The notes under the pieces are model-generated. The model worked only from the letters and a program-made list of their open reading frames with translations. It ran no database searches and had not been told where the DNA came from. From Physella acuta (Eukaryota > Mollusca > Gastropoda > Physidae): a stretch of DNA of 64,000 nucleotides. Below, piece by piece: positions 9,201 to 21,110 of the stretch. Position 1 is the stretch's first letter. Every line of letters starts with the position of its first letter. The translations under genes and the position numbers were made by a program. The stretch is from assembly GCF_028476545.1 (NCBI RefSeq), contig NW_026732310.1, forward strand, positions 275,001 to 339,000. The letters run 5' to 3'.

Positions 9201-10817
9201 ACAAATAAAATAAAAGGTTAGCTTTCTCTTAAAATAGACCTAACGTTTTTATTCGCACAACTTTAGCCCCGCCCCCTCCCCCAACCCCTTCCAATCACGG
9301 ATTGTCACAAAAAGTCAGACTCACCTCAATCAAGTCACCTGTCTAGCAGTAGGCTATATTGCAAATATTGCAGTTCTTAAGCTAGTGTGGCCTTTATCTA
9401 TACTTGTGTGTGTTTGTGTGTTTGGTTATATTTATATAAACAATTTTCAGAGAGAGAGAGAGAGAGAGGAAGAGAGAGAGGGGGTAGGGAGAGAGAGGGG
9501 GTAGGGAGAGAGAGAGGGTAGGGAGAGAGAGAGGGGGTAGGGAGAGAGAGAGAGGGTAAAGAGAGACATAAAATATATTGGCTTACAAATCCATAAATTA
9601 GTCTGTTCTATTGATTGAATTGTTTCTACTTAGGCAGATAGATGGCGGACACATTTCATAGCACTTTATTTTTAAATCGTGCTAAGTGTGCTATAGTTAT
9701 CAATACATACAAAGTAATAATGTTGTGGGTGCAGTTTAGACCTGTAGGTGACAATTCTGGGTTTGGTGAAGAGTTGGCCTATTCAAAGACCATACTAACC
9801 CATCTGTTACATCTTTTACTCAAGTGTATTGATTGTAAAATGTTCATTGTTTGTAAACAGGATTTGATGGCAAGACTTTGACTGGAACAACTCTGGAACA
9901 ATTTAAAGAAGATGTACGTCATGGTTAATTTATTTTCAAGCTATTCTGCAGATATTTTATAATGAACTTTTACACGTTCTGTGGATATTTTATAATGCAT
10001 TATTAAACAGAACGTTTTTTATGTTACCATAAGATTTAAAAATCTAATTTGCACAAAAAAACAATTATTTCTTCATGAAATCAAAATTTAAAAAATAAAG
10101 TAAATTGGCGCCATCCCCCCTCCCCCCACGTCCAATTGTCACAAAAAGTGCTTTACCATACAATGTATTCATTTCTGTAAAGGGATGTGACAAGGACGAT
10201 ATTGCAAAAAAATTGAGTAGCCTCCCTTTTTAAAAAAATATTTAAAAAATCACTATTTCTATTGGTTTAATTGAAATATTGATTTGTTATTTTAAAAGGT
10301 TTAGCAGATCTGGGTCTCTTTTATATTAAATGAGATTTTTTTAACAACAGTTTACGAACATACATTTTTTAAATGTAAAACCAAAACTGCCATGATTTAA
10401 TTTAAAAAAAATGTATTTAGTATTTAACCTTGTGTAAAAGTAAAACTTTTTAACTGAAATAAGAATTGCAAGTCCATCATAAAATAAAATAACTATAAAC
10501 TGTGTGTTTTAGGGGGAAAATCTGCTCATAACTTTTGCTGTTGCACTCTTTGGAGCTTTGATAATTGTCAACAGTTTGGTAAGTATTAACTAGATTAATT
10601 CAAACATTTTGTTTTAAATATATTTATAAATAGACCAACTATATACTACACTAGATTACCAAAAACATTTTCCACTTTTCTCTCCTAGATTTGCTTCATC
10701 ATAACAATTTCTGCCAACATAACTCGTCTGAGAGACACAAGTTTCACCTCTCTAAATGTCTACGACACAGAAGAGCTAAACAACTCTAAACATTCAGTCA
10801 TTGACACAAATATGTAA
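6128..10817 (+). CDS. M6: Proteolipid protein / M6 family four-transmembrane protein, 5' exon missing
   Basis: Six exons join in phase: 6128-6290, 7446-7605, 8191-8320, 9861-9913, 10513-10578 and 10689-10817 (stop TAA), giving about 232 residues. Four hydrophobic segments are visible: LLSWIVLLLGLGCC, ITGVVVGMFVMGCLLL, YILTIVWILVTCLLA and LLITFAVALFGALII. The N-terminal CCEKILDCLGQIPC cluster matches the palmitoylated cysteine-rich start of PLP/M6 proteins. The segment after TM3 (LDPRNYGFDG) matches the D-RQYG stretch of M6. The first visible exon begins in phase 1, as does exon 2 of vertebrate PLP1, whose exon 1 encodes only the start. Family members sit in neuronal or glial plasma membranes. 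The loop between TM3 and TM4 has no cysteines, so the disulfides of vertebrate PLP are absent. I could not find the start exon upstream. Family assignment is from remembered family features, not a search. Confidence 0.85.
6338..6555. repeat. 19-bp minisatellite in M6 intron
   Basis: Unit CAGGACATGTAGGACACGT, about 11 copies, starting some 50 bases past the donor at 6290. Confidence 0.9.
6772..7389. repeat. 23-bp minisatellite split by a SINE
   Basis: Units of AATCTCAATCAAGATATAAA plus CAA flank a SINE at 6839-7074. About 3 copies lie to the left and 14 to the right, and the flanking unit is duplicated at the insertion. Confidence 0.9.
6839..7074 (+). mobile_element. tRNA-derived SINE inserted in an array
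   Basis: A B-box-like GAGTTCGAATCC is followed by a body seen in widespread animal SINEs (CAACTCTGATGGGTACCTAA, GAAAGTAAAGGCGGCTGG, GCCGAGGTCACAGAAACA) and a CTTTAACTTTAACTTT tail. TAATCCAGATATAA flanks both sides and could be a target-site duplication, though the host array itself carries that motif. Confidence 0.75.
7446..7605 (+). CDS. M6: M6-like exon with second transmembrane segment
   Basis: The phase-2 exit of the previous exon requires the acceptor GTTTTAG|ATTATG; the AG ten bases later would break the frame. The exon encodes LCQMEM, TM2 (TITGVVVGMFVMGCLLL) and a basic cytoplasmic loop (SRRLFNSNRKNRC) that aligns with the PLP intracellular loop. The donor is ATTTTG|GTGAGT, exit phase 0. 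A diverged copy of the acceptor and exon start lies 56 bases upstream. Confidence 0.83.
7652..7775. repeat. 11-bp minisatellite (AAACAACATAC)
   Basis: About 11 nearly perfect copies within the intron between M6 exons at 7605 and 8191. Confidence 0.93.
7868..8132. repeat. 27-bp minisatellite in M6 intron
   Basis: Units with GTGTCACCACCAGAACAC and a TTAAACATC or TGAAACATT tail, about 9 copies, ending about 60 bases before the acceptor at 8190. Confidence 0.9.
8191..8320 (+). CDS. M6: M6-like exon with third transmembrane segment and repeated donor
   Basis: Acceptor CTCCTTGTAG, phase 0 in. The exon encodes ALVTCYILTIVWILVTCLLA, APVILLVDLLYIVS and LDPRNY, then leaves in phase 1 at AACTACG|GTAGGTCTGG. 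The same donor with 13 exon bases recurs every 30 bp downstream, so the true 3' boundary could be any of the first five in-frame copies; I chose the first because it gives the shortest family-like loop. Confidence 0.8.
8308..8522 (+). repeat. 30-bp array made of the M6 exon end plus its splice donor
   Basis: Seven units, the first being the real exon boundary: AGGAACTACG|GTAGGTCTGG followed by about 10 bases. GT positions are 8321, 8351, 8381, 8411, 8441, 8473 and 8503. Copies 1-5 are spaced by exactly 30 and keep the reading frame; a 2-base length change in copy 5 puts 6 and 7 out of frame. Two more units lie at 8661-8717. Confidence 0.92.
8661..8717 (+). repeat. Detached copies of the donor-derived 30-bp unit
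   Basis: Two further units after a 140-base insert containing long C runs. One carries CTACAGTAGG and the last ACTACG|GTAAGT, the strongest consensus donor of the set. Confidence 0.85.
8723..8835. promoter_or_regulatory. Cluster of four CRE palindromes
   Basis: Perfect TGACGTCA at 8728-8735, 8765-8772, 8801-8808 and 8824-8831, within a degenerate 36-bp repeat (GTATGTGACGTCAGCTA, ACATATTCAC). TGACGTCA is the CREB/ATF site. Position inside an M6 intron suggests an enhancer, which is inference. Confidence 0.55.
9449..9562. repeat. Purine-rich GA microsatellite
   Basis: (GA)n interleaved with GGGGGTAGGGAGAGAGA units, all purine on the plus strand. Confidence 0.93.
9861..9913 (+). CDS. M6: M6-like short exon, extracellular loop
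   Basis: A 53-base exon between TTTGTAAACAG and GAT|GTACGT. Entry phase 1 and exit phase 0 fit both neighbours exactly. It encodes FDGKTLTGTTLEQFKED, the loop before TM4. It is shorter than the vertebrate loop and has no cysteine. Confidence 0.75.
10513..10578 (+). CDS. M6: M6-like exon, first half of fourth transmembrane segment
   Basis: Acceptor GTGTGTTTTAG, donor AGTTTG|GTAAGT, phase 0 on both sides. It encodes GENLLITFAVALFGALII followed by VNSL, the start of TM4. The equivalent position in PLP and M6 also holds the fourth membrane span. Confidence 0.82.
10689..10817 (+). CDS. M6: M6-like terminal exon and stop
   Basis: Acceptor CTTTTCTCTCCTAG, phase 0. It encodes ICFIITISANITRLRD, completing TM4, then a 27-residue hydrophilic cytoplasmic tail ending SVIDTNM and TAA at 10815-10817. 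The tail has no recognisable motif. Confidence 0.82.
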   Translation: MCFIITISANITRLRDTSFTSLNVYDTEELNNSKHSVIDTNM

Positions 10818-13800
10818 AGACAATTAATAACATATTGATAACATAATTTATGTTTTATGTTACCTTTCTATTTTGTTTTTTAATTCTGATTAATCAAGTT
10901 GAATGTATATCCTCATCTAAGTGTGTATCTTTTGTAAATAGATGTAGTGCAGATACTTGCCATTCCTTAGAGCAATTTTTTAAATTTTTAAATGTTATCA
11001 CTAATTAAATAATATATACATTATTTGAATAGCAACCATGTCTTGAGGTTTAAATGCTATACATGATTTGATATTATAATTGATTTGATATTATAATCGC
11101 TCATGTAAAGGTTCAAAATGTAATAAGCTAGATATTTGATCTGCTGATAAGTTACAGGTCTTTTATAAACTTAATTTCCTTCAAATGTAGATATTTTTCA
11201 AAGATTAAACAGAGTTAATACTTTGAAATAATTTTCATTATTTAACTAAAAATGGTAATTAAAAATTTAAAACCTATAAAACCTATATCAATATCAACAA
11301 TTTTGGTTTAATTAGATGATTTTATAAATATAACTAAATGTTTTGATTTTTAAATCTCAGAAAAATTAACATCTTACTACAATTGAAAAAATGAACATCT
11401 TACAAAATATAAAAAATAATTGTTGTTAAGAATTAGTATTCACAAGTTAAAATAACTGTAATTCTGTGTGATTTTTGTTTTTAACTGTGATTTACAAGAT
11501 AATTATGTGCTGTATAATTATCTAGTTTATAAATTTAAAAGTTTCAGTAATTGAAAATGTTTTCCATAAGCCACCTAAGTTTAATGATTTAAACATATGT
11601 ACAGCTGGTATTTTGTCTTTATAAAGATGTGTAGGCTCATTTTACTAGGGAGGCACCATATTACTATTAGCAACAATTGACATGACAGGAAAACCTATGT
11701 GTCTCTAAAAAAACTTGAATGCTACTTAAATTAACAATTGGAACAAAAAAATTTAGGAACAATAATAAAATGAAAATTTCAGGCCCTGTTTTCTTTTTCT
11801 TAAAATGAATTATAAACGCTTGAAGATTTTCTTTTGCTAATTAACATATTTTTTACATCAGTGAAAACAAATTCAAATTCTCTAATATATATTTTAAATC
11901 TTCTCATACTAATTATTCTAATTTAGCAGACACATTTGTAATTATTACTACTAAGTACTTAAAATTTTACCAAATATTTTAAATAGTTTTTCTATGCAAG
12001 TGAAAATAGATTTTTAAAACCTTTTAAAATTTGCAATCAAGGAGATCAATCAATAAGAGTTGAATATAAATTAAAAATCATTACTTGTATTCAGTTAGTT
12101 TACTAAGTTTTCTTTCAAGGCAGCATTTACAATAAAAGCTATGTTTTGAATCATAAGACTGTGTTTACCAAAACACAACATAAATAAAGCAGCAAGTTTT
12201 TGTATTATCATTAAAAAAAACTTTTATAATAATTTAATTTCAAATTCATTTTATGTTCAGATTTTTATGCATTAATTTTTTTTTTTGCATTAAGCTTTGT
12301 TCACATGGCTAGAAAACAATTATGTAATTAAAGTCACCGTATTTAAAAAAAAAACATTATTTGTCAATAGCAAGTTTTTATACAGATTTGCTAATTAAGA
12401 AAAACAATTTATTATTTAAAACTTAATCCCAAATATGTTTATTACTAAACTTAAGAAACAATTTTAAGACATCTTATATAATTATAAAAATATATTAATT
12501 ATGTCTATTTTTAAACATTTACCTGTAATATATTTATTGAAATATTTTTATCAAAAGATGTTTTTGATTTTGCTCAGTAATCCGAGAATAATTGAAGTAA
12601 ACAAAGCAAATACATTCATTCAGTAAACATATTTCTTTTATTACTTGTTATGAATCATTTCACCAATCTTTTAAAATCATTATAGCATTTTGTCAGTGTA
12701 AGGAATGATTTCTATAATATCACTGTATACTTTTCATTTTAAATTGCTTAAGATGTGCCTTATATTTTGTTTGAAATTCAAACTTTAGTGATATTCTTTG
12801 TAAGACATTCTGTACCTAAACTGAACATTTAAAAAAAAGATTTTGTTAGGCTGTGGCTAATCAAACATATGATAAGGCTATAGGGTTTTATTAAAGCGTT
12901 TATCATAAAAGTCAACAATGTTTTGTTCTGTCTCAGTGGTCACTAGTTGCAAATTCTAATTATATGTCTAAGAGTAAATCATATATTCTAAAGCAAAAAA
13001 TCTTATTGTTAAAGTTATTGCATTTTGGAAGGAAAAAAAATTCATCTGAATGAAGACTGAGAAACCTAAAACTATGTTGTCTCATTATTCCAATATTGCT
13101 CAAATAAATATAAAGAGCAATCATATGCACCAAATTTATTGATTTGTTTTGAAATATTGAGTTATTTAGCTATTAAGTTTAGACTAAATATTTTAAATTT
13201 ATTTATATTCTATGCATGCATGCTTATTATTGGATAAATGGCAATGTAAATATCAAAATAATCAATATTTATTAGATGAAGAGTTAAAAAAAATGTTTTA
13301 ATTGTATGAATATTAAAAAAAAGAACTAAGGTTTTGAAAATAAGAAATACAATTGAAAAGAGAGCATAATATTGTTAACTCTTCAAAAAAACAATGCTAT
13401 AGTTGTAAATGTGCCACATTTCTTAAATTTAAATAACAATCTATAGATTATATTATTATTTTAAAAAATCTAAGAAAATTGATGGTAAGGTGCTTAAATC
13501 TTCTACATACTAGAGGTTTTATGATTGTTTTCCTTCCTTTCAAATTTTCTGCTATTCTAATTCTAAATTATTATATTTTTTAAAGTGCTTTATACATACA
13601 TTTTTTATTTTTAAAATATAACATTAAAAAAAAGAAATGCCTACATTTACCTTTGCTTGGAATGATTTACACATTTACATTTAATAGAATTAATAGAAAA
13701 ATAATAAATAATCTATTGCATCACTTCAATCTATGTTTCATTTCTTATTGGTGCTCAGCAACTTAATCATTATACATCTATTACCACTGTTATCATTTCA

Positions 13801-15600
13801 TTGAAGATTGATAACCTTTAAACACCTCAACTACATTTTTATATTTAGATTTATTTTTTTAAAAAGCATTTGTTCTTTGCAGCTACTTCTAATTACAAAA
13901 TATTTTGGTACATACTTTATAAAAACTGTTCTTATACTTATGTGGTATGTTTAATTGTGACAATAATGTGTTAAAGTAACTTTTAAAATCTTCAATCATT
14001 TTTAATAATAGAAATCCTAAAAACTCATAAGTAGAATCATACCACTCAGAACTGTTAGACAAATACATTTTTAAAATAAAATTTTTGAAATTTTGCCCTT
14101 AGATATTTAGCTTTCAATGAACAGAAAATATCAGTTTCCATTTAGCTTGGTGTTTGTAAGCTAATCACTTCATTAAAACACAATATTGTAAAAAGGTCTT
14201 GTGTTAATTCATAATAAATGTGACACATTTTCTATCCATTTAAATAATAATTTTAAATGTGTATAATCTGTATATTTGATAGTATGTACCATTTTTTAAT
14301 ACAATATATTAGAATATTTCATTACTTAAATCATGTAAATCATCCGTGATTTTTACATACAGGTATTACATTTTTTTTATGCACCAGCTCATCTTTATAT
14401 TCTGCAAGATTTTTTTAAGTTGCGTCATTTAAGATTTACACTATTAATTAAGGCAACATTTTGTGTTTTAACAGCAATGTTTATGCCCATATTAGAAAAA
14501 TAATTTTAAGCTCAAATGATATGATACTATAGTTAAAAGAGATGTGGCTTCTGTTTTGATTTGAGTATTTTTCAGTTTTCTTAAAATGGAACAAATAGCT
14601 TAAAGTACCTGACAAAATCTAAAGGCCAGTCCTTTAGCTTATATGTTTCCAATATTTAAATGTTTAATGCAAATTACTTATTTACTTGATGCCTAAGACT
14701 AGTATGCTACTTTGGTATTAACATTTTTTAAATGATTACTAAAGCTCAACAAATATTCAAATTCATGTATCCAAATTTGTTTCTAAATGTGATGTCAAAA
14801 ATTAAAGATTGTTACTTATTTTGTCTTATTCGATGCTATTGAAATTTAATATCTTATTGGGCATTTTTAATCAAACTTTTTTTTAAACTGTTTTACTATA
14901 GTGTTTTAAGTTGCATTAATTATTATTTAAATGTACTTAATTCAATAAAAGTTCCCTAACTAATATTGTAAGCAAACAAGTGATGGTTTAGCTCAAAAAC
15001 ACAGTGTGAAAACTCAAAATATTGTGAATATTTGAATGAAATATTTTCCTATGGAATTTGTGATCTTGTATGTAGGCCTACAATTCTGTAATAAGTGGTA
15101 GCATCAATTATTTCAAAATATAATTCACTATTAGTGATTATTTACTTGGATTCTTAAAAGGCAGCAATTCATTTAGCCTTTACCAAGTAGATATTTAAGA
15201 AATATAAATAATGCTAGACTACTTCATGTCTAAATTTTTATTTTTGAATGATTTTGTCTTAAATTATTTTATAATAAAACTAAGAACTACAAAATATTGA
15301 AGCTAATTTTAATGTATCTGAAAAATTTCCTTACTGAAATATAATGAACTTAAAATGCTGGAACTTTAAACCAATAGATAAGTAATAGCAAATAATTGTT
15401 AAAAACACAACATGTACATGAAATGTGATTTAATAGCTTTGTTCAACTAACTAAACCTTTTCTTATATTGGTTTCTTTTGTTCAGCCTACATTTTACATT
15501 TCTTTTGTTTACACTCTCATCATTTCATTTTTTGATGATTTTTATGCTGGCTATTGTCCAAATAAAATATCCGTCTTAAAGTTTTGAAATTTGTTGTCAA
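10818..15600 (+). other. Probable long AT-rich 3' UTR of the M6-like gene
   Basis: About 4.8 kb of AT-rich, essentially single-copy sequence follows the M6 stop with no splice-supported coding potential on either strand. Unlike nearly all other parts of the window it contains no tandem array. It ends near a canonical AATAAA at 15561 followed by a T/GT-rich stretch. Earlier AATAAA hexamers near 12183, 13103 and 14944 could give shorter 3' ends. That it is one transcribed UTR is inference. Confidence 0.55.
15561..15566 (+). terminator. Candidate poly(A) signal of the M6-like gene
   Basis: AATAAA followed within about 20-45 bases by TTTTGAAATTTGTTGTC-type T/GT-rich sequence. It is the last such signal before the AT-rich block gives way to repeats. 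Confidence 0.4.
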
Positions 15601-16659
15601 GTTTTATAACTTGTGATTAAAGAACTAGTTCTCAATGTTTTCATTTGGCTTCCTAAAACAAAACAAAAATTGATTATTATACATAGTTTATTTCATGATT
15701 CACAATATATATATACACATTATTCTATACATACATTTCACTGATATTTTCATTACATTGAACATCTTACATAGGTTACCAATCAGCTATTGGTTTACTT
15801 TGGTCTAAGTAACATGTGGAGTGAGGTGCACCTTAAGTCTAAGTAACAATTATCATGTGGAGTTAGGTGCACCTTAAGCTCGATGCGCAGGTTACCTGCG
15901 ACTTCTCAGCAATTTTCAATTCAGTTAAACATAAAATATCTATTTAAAGAATAGCATAATAAAAGTAAACATGAAATATCTATGTAAAGAATAGCATAAT
16001 AAAAGTAAACATGTACTCATACTGATACTTACAAAAGAATAAAGCTACAGATTAAGCAGTACATCAACATTTGTACTGATAACATTGAAAGGCCAACATT
16101 TAATTTGTATCCAAATATTTGTTCTACATAGTGGGTTGAAACTGCTACAATAGTCAATTTAAGCTGCTACATACGTTGTTACAGATTCAACTGTTAGAGT
16201 AGGTGTTACAGTTTATACATTATAACATGTTGGAGGTGTTTTCGTTGAAATATGTTACAGTTTTAGGAAAGTGTTACGGTTTTAATTTTAAACTTATAAA
16301 ATTCGAATGCGCACTTCCTAGGGGAAACAAATATCAACAACAACAACATACAAACTGTTTTATCATATTTTATTCTGTAATGTGCTCAGAATTTTTTTTT
16401 ACATATAATATAAAATCTAGATGGATATAATACACGTCTTCGGCACACATGTTATGTGCAGTGTGCACGGTGCCAGCTTGCAATGTGCTTACATCAATAT
16501 TGTTCTTGCATCTTTCAGCCTAGCGTTCATCGTATTTCAAGTGTTCTTTCTTTACTGGAAGACGGACGGAGCTAGACAAGAAAATACATAGAAATATCTC
16601 GAACGTTTCTGAATAATTGAGACGACTTATTTTTAAAGTTTACGAAAGTCATCTAAAAC
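15601..16659. other. M6 downstream flank, no gene seen
   Basis: Unique AT-rich sequence with a short duplication at 15803-15880 (ATGTGGAGTKAGGTGCACCT twice) and a 40-bp tandem pair at 15927-16006. No supported coding sequence on either strand. Confidence 0.6.
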
Positions 16660-16669
16660 CAATACGTCG

Positions 16670-18556
16670 TTTATTAAACAGAAAGTGTTATGTCATGTTA
16701 GAGAAAGATCACATTAAACAGAAAGTGTTATGTCATGTTAGAGAAAGGTCACATTAAACAGAAAGTGTTATGTCATGTTAGAGAAAGATCACATTAAACA
16801 GAAAGTGTTATGTCATGTTAGAGAAAGATCACATTAAACAGAAAGTGTTATGTCATGTTAGAGAAAGGTCACATTAAACAGAAAGTGTTATGTCATGTTA
16901 GAGAAAGGTCGCATTAACACAGAAAGTGTTATGTCATGTTAGAGAAAGATCACATTAAACAGAAAGTGTTATGTCATGTTAGAGAAAGATCACATTAAAC
17001 AGAAAGTGTTATGTCATGTTAGAGAAAGATCACATTAAACAGAAAGTGTTATGTCATGTTAGAGAAAGGTCACATTAAACAGAAAGTGTTATGTCATGTT
17101 AGAGAAAGATCACATTAAACAGAAAGTGTTATGTCATGTTAGAGAAAGGTCGCATTAACACAGAAAGTGTTATGTCATGTTAGAGAAAGATCACATTAAA
17201 CAGAAAGTGTTATGTCATGTTAGAGAAAGGTCACATTAAACAGAAAGTGTTATGTCATGTTAGAGAAAGATCACATTAAACAGAAAGTGTTATGTCATGT
17301 TAGAGAAAGATCACATTAAACAGAAAGTGTTATGTCATGTTAGAGAAAGATCACATTAAACAGAAAGTGTTATGTCATGTTAGAGAAAGATCACATTAAA
17401 CAGAAAGTGTTATGTCATGTTAGAGAAAGGTCACATTAAACAGAAAGTGTTATGTCATGTTAGAGAAAGATCACATTAAACAGAAAGTGTTATGTCATGT
17501 TAGAGAAAGGTCACATTAAACAGAAAGTGTTATGTCATGTTAGAGAAAGGTCACATTAAACAGAAAGTGTTATGTCATGTTAGAGAAAGGTCGCATTAAC
17601 ACAGAAAGTGTTATGTCATGTTAGAGAAAGGGCGCATTAACACAGAAAGTGTTATGTCATGTTAGAGAAAGATCACATTAAACAGAAAGTGTTATGTCAT
17701 GTTAGAGAAAGGTCACATTAAACAGAAAGTGTTATGTCATGTTAGAGAAAGATCACATTAAACAGAAAGTGTTATGTCATGTTAGAGAAAGATCACATTA
17801 AACAGAAAGTGTTATGTCATGTTAGAGAAAGATCACATTAAACAGAAAGTGTTATGTCATGTTAGAGAAAGGTCACACAGAAAGTGTTATGTCATGTTAG
17901 AGAAAGGTCACATTAAACAGAAAGTGTTATGTCATGTTAGAGAAAGGTCACATTAAACAAAAAGTGTTATGTCATGTTAGAGAAAGGTCACATTAAACAG
18001 AAAGTGTTATGTCATGTTAGAGAAAGGTCGCATTAACACAGAAAGTGTTATGTCATGTTAGAGAAAGATCACATTAAACAGAAAGTGTTATGTCATGTTA
18101 GAGAAAGATCACATTAAACAGAAAGTGTTATGTCATGTTAGAGAAAGATCACATTAAACAGAAAGTGTTATGTCATGTTAGAGAAAGGTCACATTAAACA
18201 GAAAGTGTTATGTCATGTTAGAGAAAGATCACATTAAACAGAAAGTGTTATGTCATGTTAGAGAAAGGTCACACAGAAAGTGTTATGTCATGTTAGAGAA
18301 AGGTCACATTAAACAGAAAGTGTTATGTCATGTTAGAGAAAGGTCACATTAAACAGAAAGTGTTATGTCATGTTAGAGAAAGATCACATTAAACAGAAAG
18401 TGTTATGTCATGTTAGAGAAAGATCACATTAAACAGAAAGTGTTATGTCATGTTAGAGAAAGGTCACATTAAACAGAAAGTGTTATGTCATGTTAGAGAA
18501 AGGTCACATTAAACAAAAAGTGTTATGTCATGTTAGAGAAAGGTCGCATTAAACAG
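16670..18556. repeat. 40-bp minisatellite, about 47 copies
   Basis: Unit CAGAAAGTGTTATGTCATGT plus TAGAGAAAGATCACATTAAA. Three main variants (GATCACAT, GGTCACAT, GGTCGCATTAACA) and two short units lacking CATTAAA recur in blocks, so a higher-order structure is present. Confidence 0.95.
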
Positions 18557-19785
18557 AGGCGTAGCTAGGGGAGTGCGGGTTGGGCTACTGCCAAGGGCGT
18601 CGACCCTTAGGAGTAACCAAACGTGGTAGGAAAAAAAAACGCTCATTCTCAGACTGATTAAAATATTTTCAGCATCAATGTGCGACACCAAAATAAAAAC
18701 TATTTAAGGGACAGTTACTGGTAAAAAAATGAACCTAACCTTTGTAAATGGGGCGGGCGCTTTTCGCCAGCGTAAATATGTATAAATGGGCGGAGACGTA
18801 AAATTGATAGCTGACCCCGGGCGCTGGAATGGTTCGTTTGGCCTCTGATAGCAAACAGTTATCGTTTCCTTCCTTTTCTTATCCCCCCCCCGTCATATTT
18901 TTAATAAATGATGCAAATGTTGAGTGGTCAATAAATAACGTCACGTATTTAGCTCGCCCCCCCCCCCCCACCCCCATAGTCACACAAACACACAACTTCA
19001 GACAGTCCCATAAAATGACGTCACACTTCAGCCAACCCAACTTACACTTTTAAAAATTACAATTAACAAATAAAAAATTTACAAAATAACTGCTAAAATA
19101 ATTACAATTTACAACACAAAAATGTACAAAATAACTGCTAAAATTCACTTTGAAAAAAATACTTTTTAAAATGACGTCAAATTTAAAGTAAAACCATCTT
19201 TTTTTCGTCACACATGTTTCCCCCCCCCCCCCCCCCACTCCTGAGTATTACGTCATTAATGGACGAACTCTAATCACAATTCGACTTACCTAACATTCAA
19301 GGCAAATTGGTGTAGTCAGTCCTATTGGTGCTAAGTTAGTCGGTACCTGTCGTTAACTAAATTAGAAATAGCATTGCAGCGTTAGCTTTTTTGGTTATTC
19401 TTAGAGCTAGTTCATTATTAAATTTGATTAAAACACATGTAAAAGTAGTCTCCCCTTTCATAAACTTCTTAAGGCTAGTTCATTATTTAAATTTGGTTTA
19501 AATCCAGGGTAGTCTTACCTTCATAAAACGCAAATTTTTGTATCCCACAAGACGAAGGCTGAAGAAAAATTTAGATAGAATAAACAATTAAAGATATTTT
19601 GTCAATGAACTCAACACTTAAGACACACACACAAGTATTTACGAGCTACTTTTAAAAATTGTGAAGGTTTTTTTTAGCAACATATTACTTTAATTTGTGA
19701 ATGGTGGACGTGAAAATCTAGCTTTTTATTTTGTGGACATTCCGGTTTAGCCAAAACGGGTCTACGACAAATTCCCGAAAGACAC
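18557..19785. other. Interspersed-repeat remnants and unique sequence, no gene
   Basis: GGCGTAGCTAGGG at 18557, a motif common in dispersed animal repeats, directly follows the array. Long C runs lie near 18886, 18958 and 19218. A duplicated AACTGCTAAAAT segment occupies 19085-19145. Confidence 0.5.
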
Positions 19786-19985
19786 TTGCCCGAATGCCGT
19801 TTGCCCGAAGGCCGATTTCCCGAATGGACACTTGCCCGAATGCGACAAATGCCCGAATGGACACTTGCCCGAATGCGACAAACGCCCGAATGGACACTTG
19901 CCCGAATGCGACAAACGCCCGAATGGACACTTGCCCGAATGCGACAAATGCCCGAATGCCACTTGCCCGCAGGCCGTTTGCCCGA
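19786..19985. repeat. 33-bp minisatellite, about 4 copies
   Basis: Units of GAATGGACACTTGCCCGAAT then GCGACAAACGCCC, flanked by diverged TTGCCCGAAGGCC pieces. Length is a multiple of three, which explains the open frames. Confidence 0.9.
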
Positions 19986-20149
19986 AAAATGTTACATTGG
20001 AATGTTGTAGTGCAATGTTTTAGGTATTTTTAATACTGCCTTTTATTTATTCAATACACTGAACTTACTGTTTACTAATTATTTTTTTAAAATCAATAAC
20101 AGTAAATAAGCCAGGTCCTACATGTCCTATATGTTTATTTCTTTCCGTT

Positions 20150-20510
20150 TACGGATAAGCTTGGAGTATTATAAATGTTCATTAAATTGAAACAGGCGCG
20201 TCCGCTGGCGCCCCACCAGCGTTCAATTTGGCGCCCTGGGTTATCCTGTAAGCGCTAAGGTGCATAATTTCGCTTTAAACAGTGCGATAGAGTATGGATA
20301 AGAAAGGTTACTATAGTCTTTAAGTGAATCGAATCCGGGAGTCCTCATGCGCCCAGACCGAGTGCTATTTGGGGCCCCGGGCATTCCCGTGTTCGGTTTG
20401 GCGCCTATGTTCATTTAAGTGAGTGCAAAAGACTATAAATAAGTTGGGGTACTATAGTAGTTTATTAAGCTGAAACAGGCGATTCCGCCGGCGCCCCAGC
20501 ATGGTACGAT
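20150..20510. repeat. Dispersed-repeat fragments with GGCGCC motifs
   Basis: Two related blocks share GAAACAGGCG.TCCGC.GGCGCCCCA and TTTGGCGCC near 20192-20235 and 20471-20515. This is consistent with degraded interspersed elements of unknown class. Confidence 0.45.
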
Positions 20511-21110
20511 TTGGGTTTGCGTTAGTGGTTGGGTTTGCGTTTTGATTTGTTTCGTTTTTGTTCTTTCTTTTTCGTTTTCGTTTGTTTTTTTCTTTGTGTT
20601 TGTTTTTGTGTTTGTGTTTGTAGTTGGTTTTGTGTTTTCGTTAGTGTTTTTGGTTGGGTTTGGGTTTGTGTTATTGTTTGTATTAGTGTTTGCGTTTATG
20701 TTATGTTTCCTTTTTTTAGTTTTGCTTTGGTTTTGGTTGGTTGTGGTTAGGGTGGGCAGTGCCGGGTATATCCCGATTATTAAACACACATGTCATGTTT
20801 CTTTACAGATAGGTTTCAAAAAGCTCTTTTATAGACACCTGCACCCAACTAAAAGAAGATATACAATTTTAATATAGCCGTCCCGGTTTGTGTTGTGTTT
20901 GTGTTGTGTTGTGTTGTGTTTTTGTTTGTGTTGTGTTTTGTTTGTGTTGTGGTTGTGGTTGTGGTTGTGTTTGTGTTGTGTTTGTTTGTGTTATGTTCGC
21001 GGTTCTTTTTTTGTGTGTTTTGGTTTTGGTTGGTTGTGGTTAGGGTGGGCTATGCCGGGTATATGCTGATTTTGTAATCACACACATGTCAAAGTCCTTT
21101 ACTGATAGGT
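20511..21110. repeat. Two TTTGTG-rich tracts, each followed by the same 90-bp block
   Basis: GTGTTTG-type tracts at 20515-20725 and 20884-21015 are each followed by GGTTGTGGTTAGGGTGGGC, GCCGGGTATAT and CACATGTCA, about 85% alike. This looks like two copies of one repeat whose tracts expanded independently. Confidence 0.75.
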
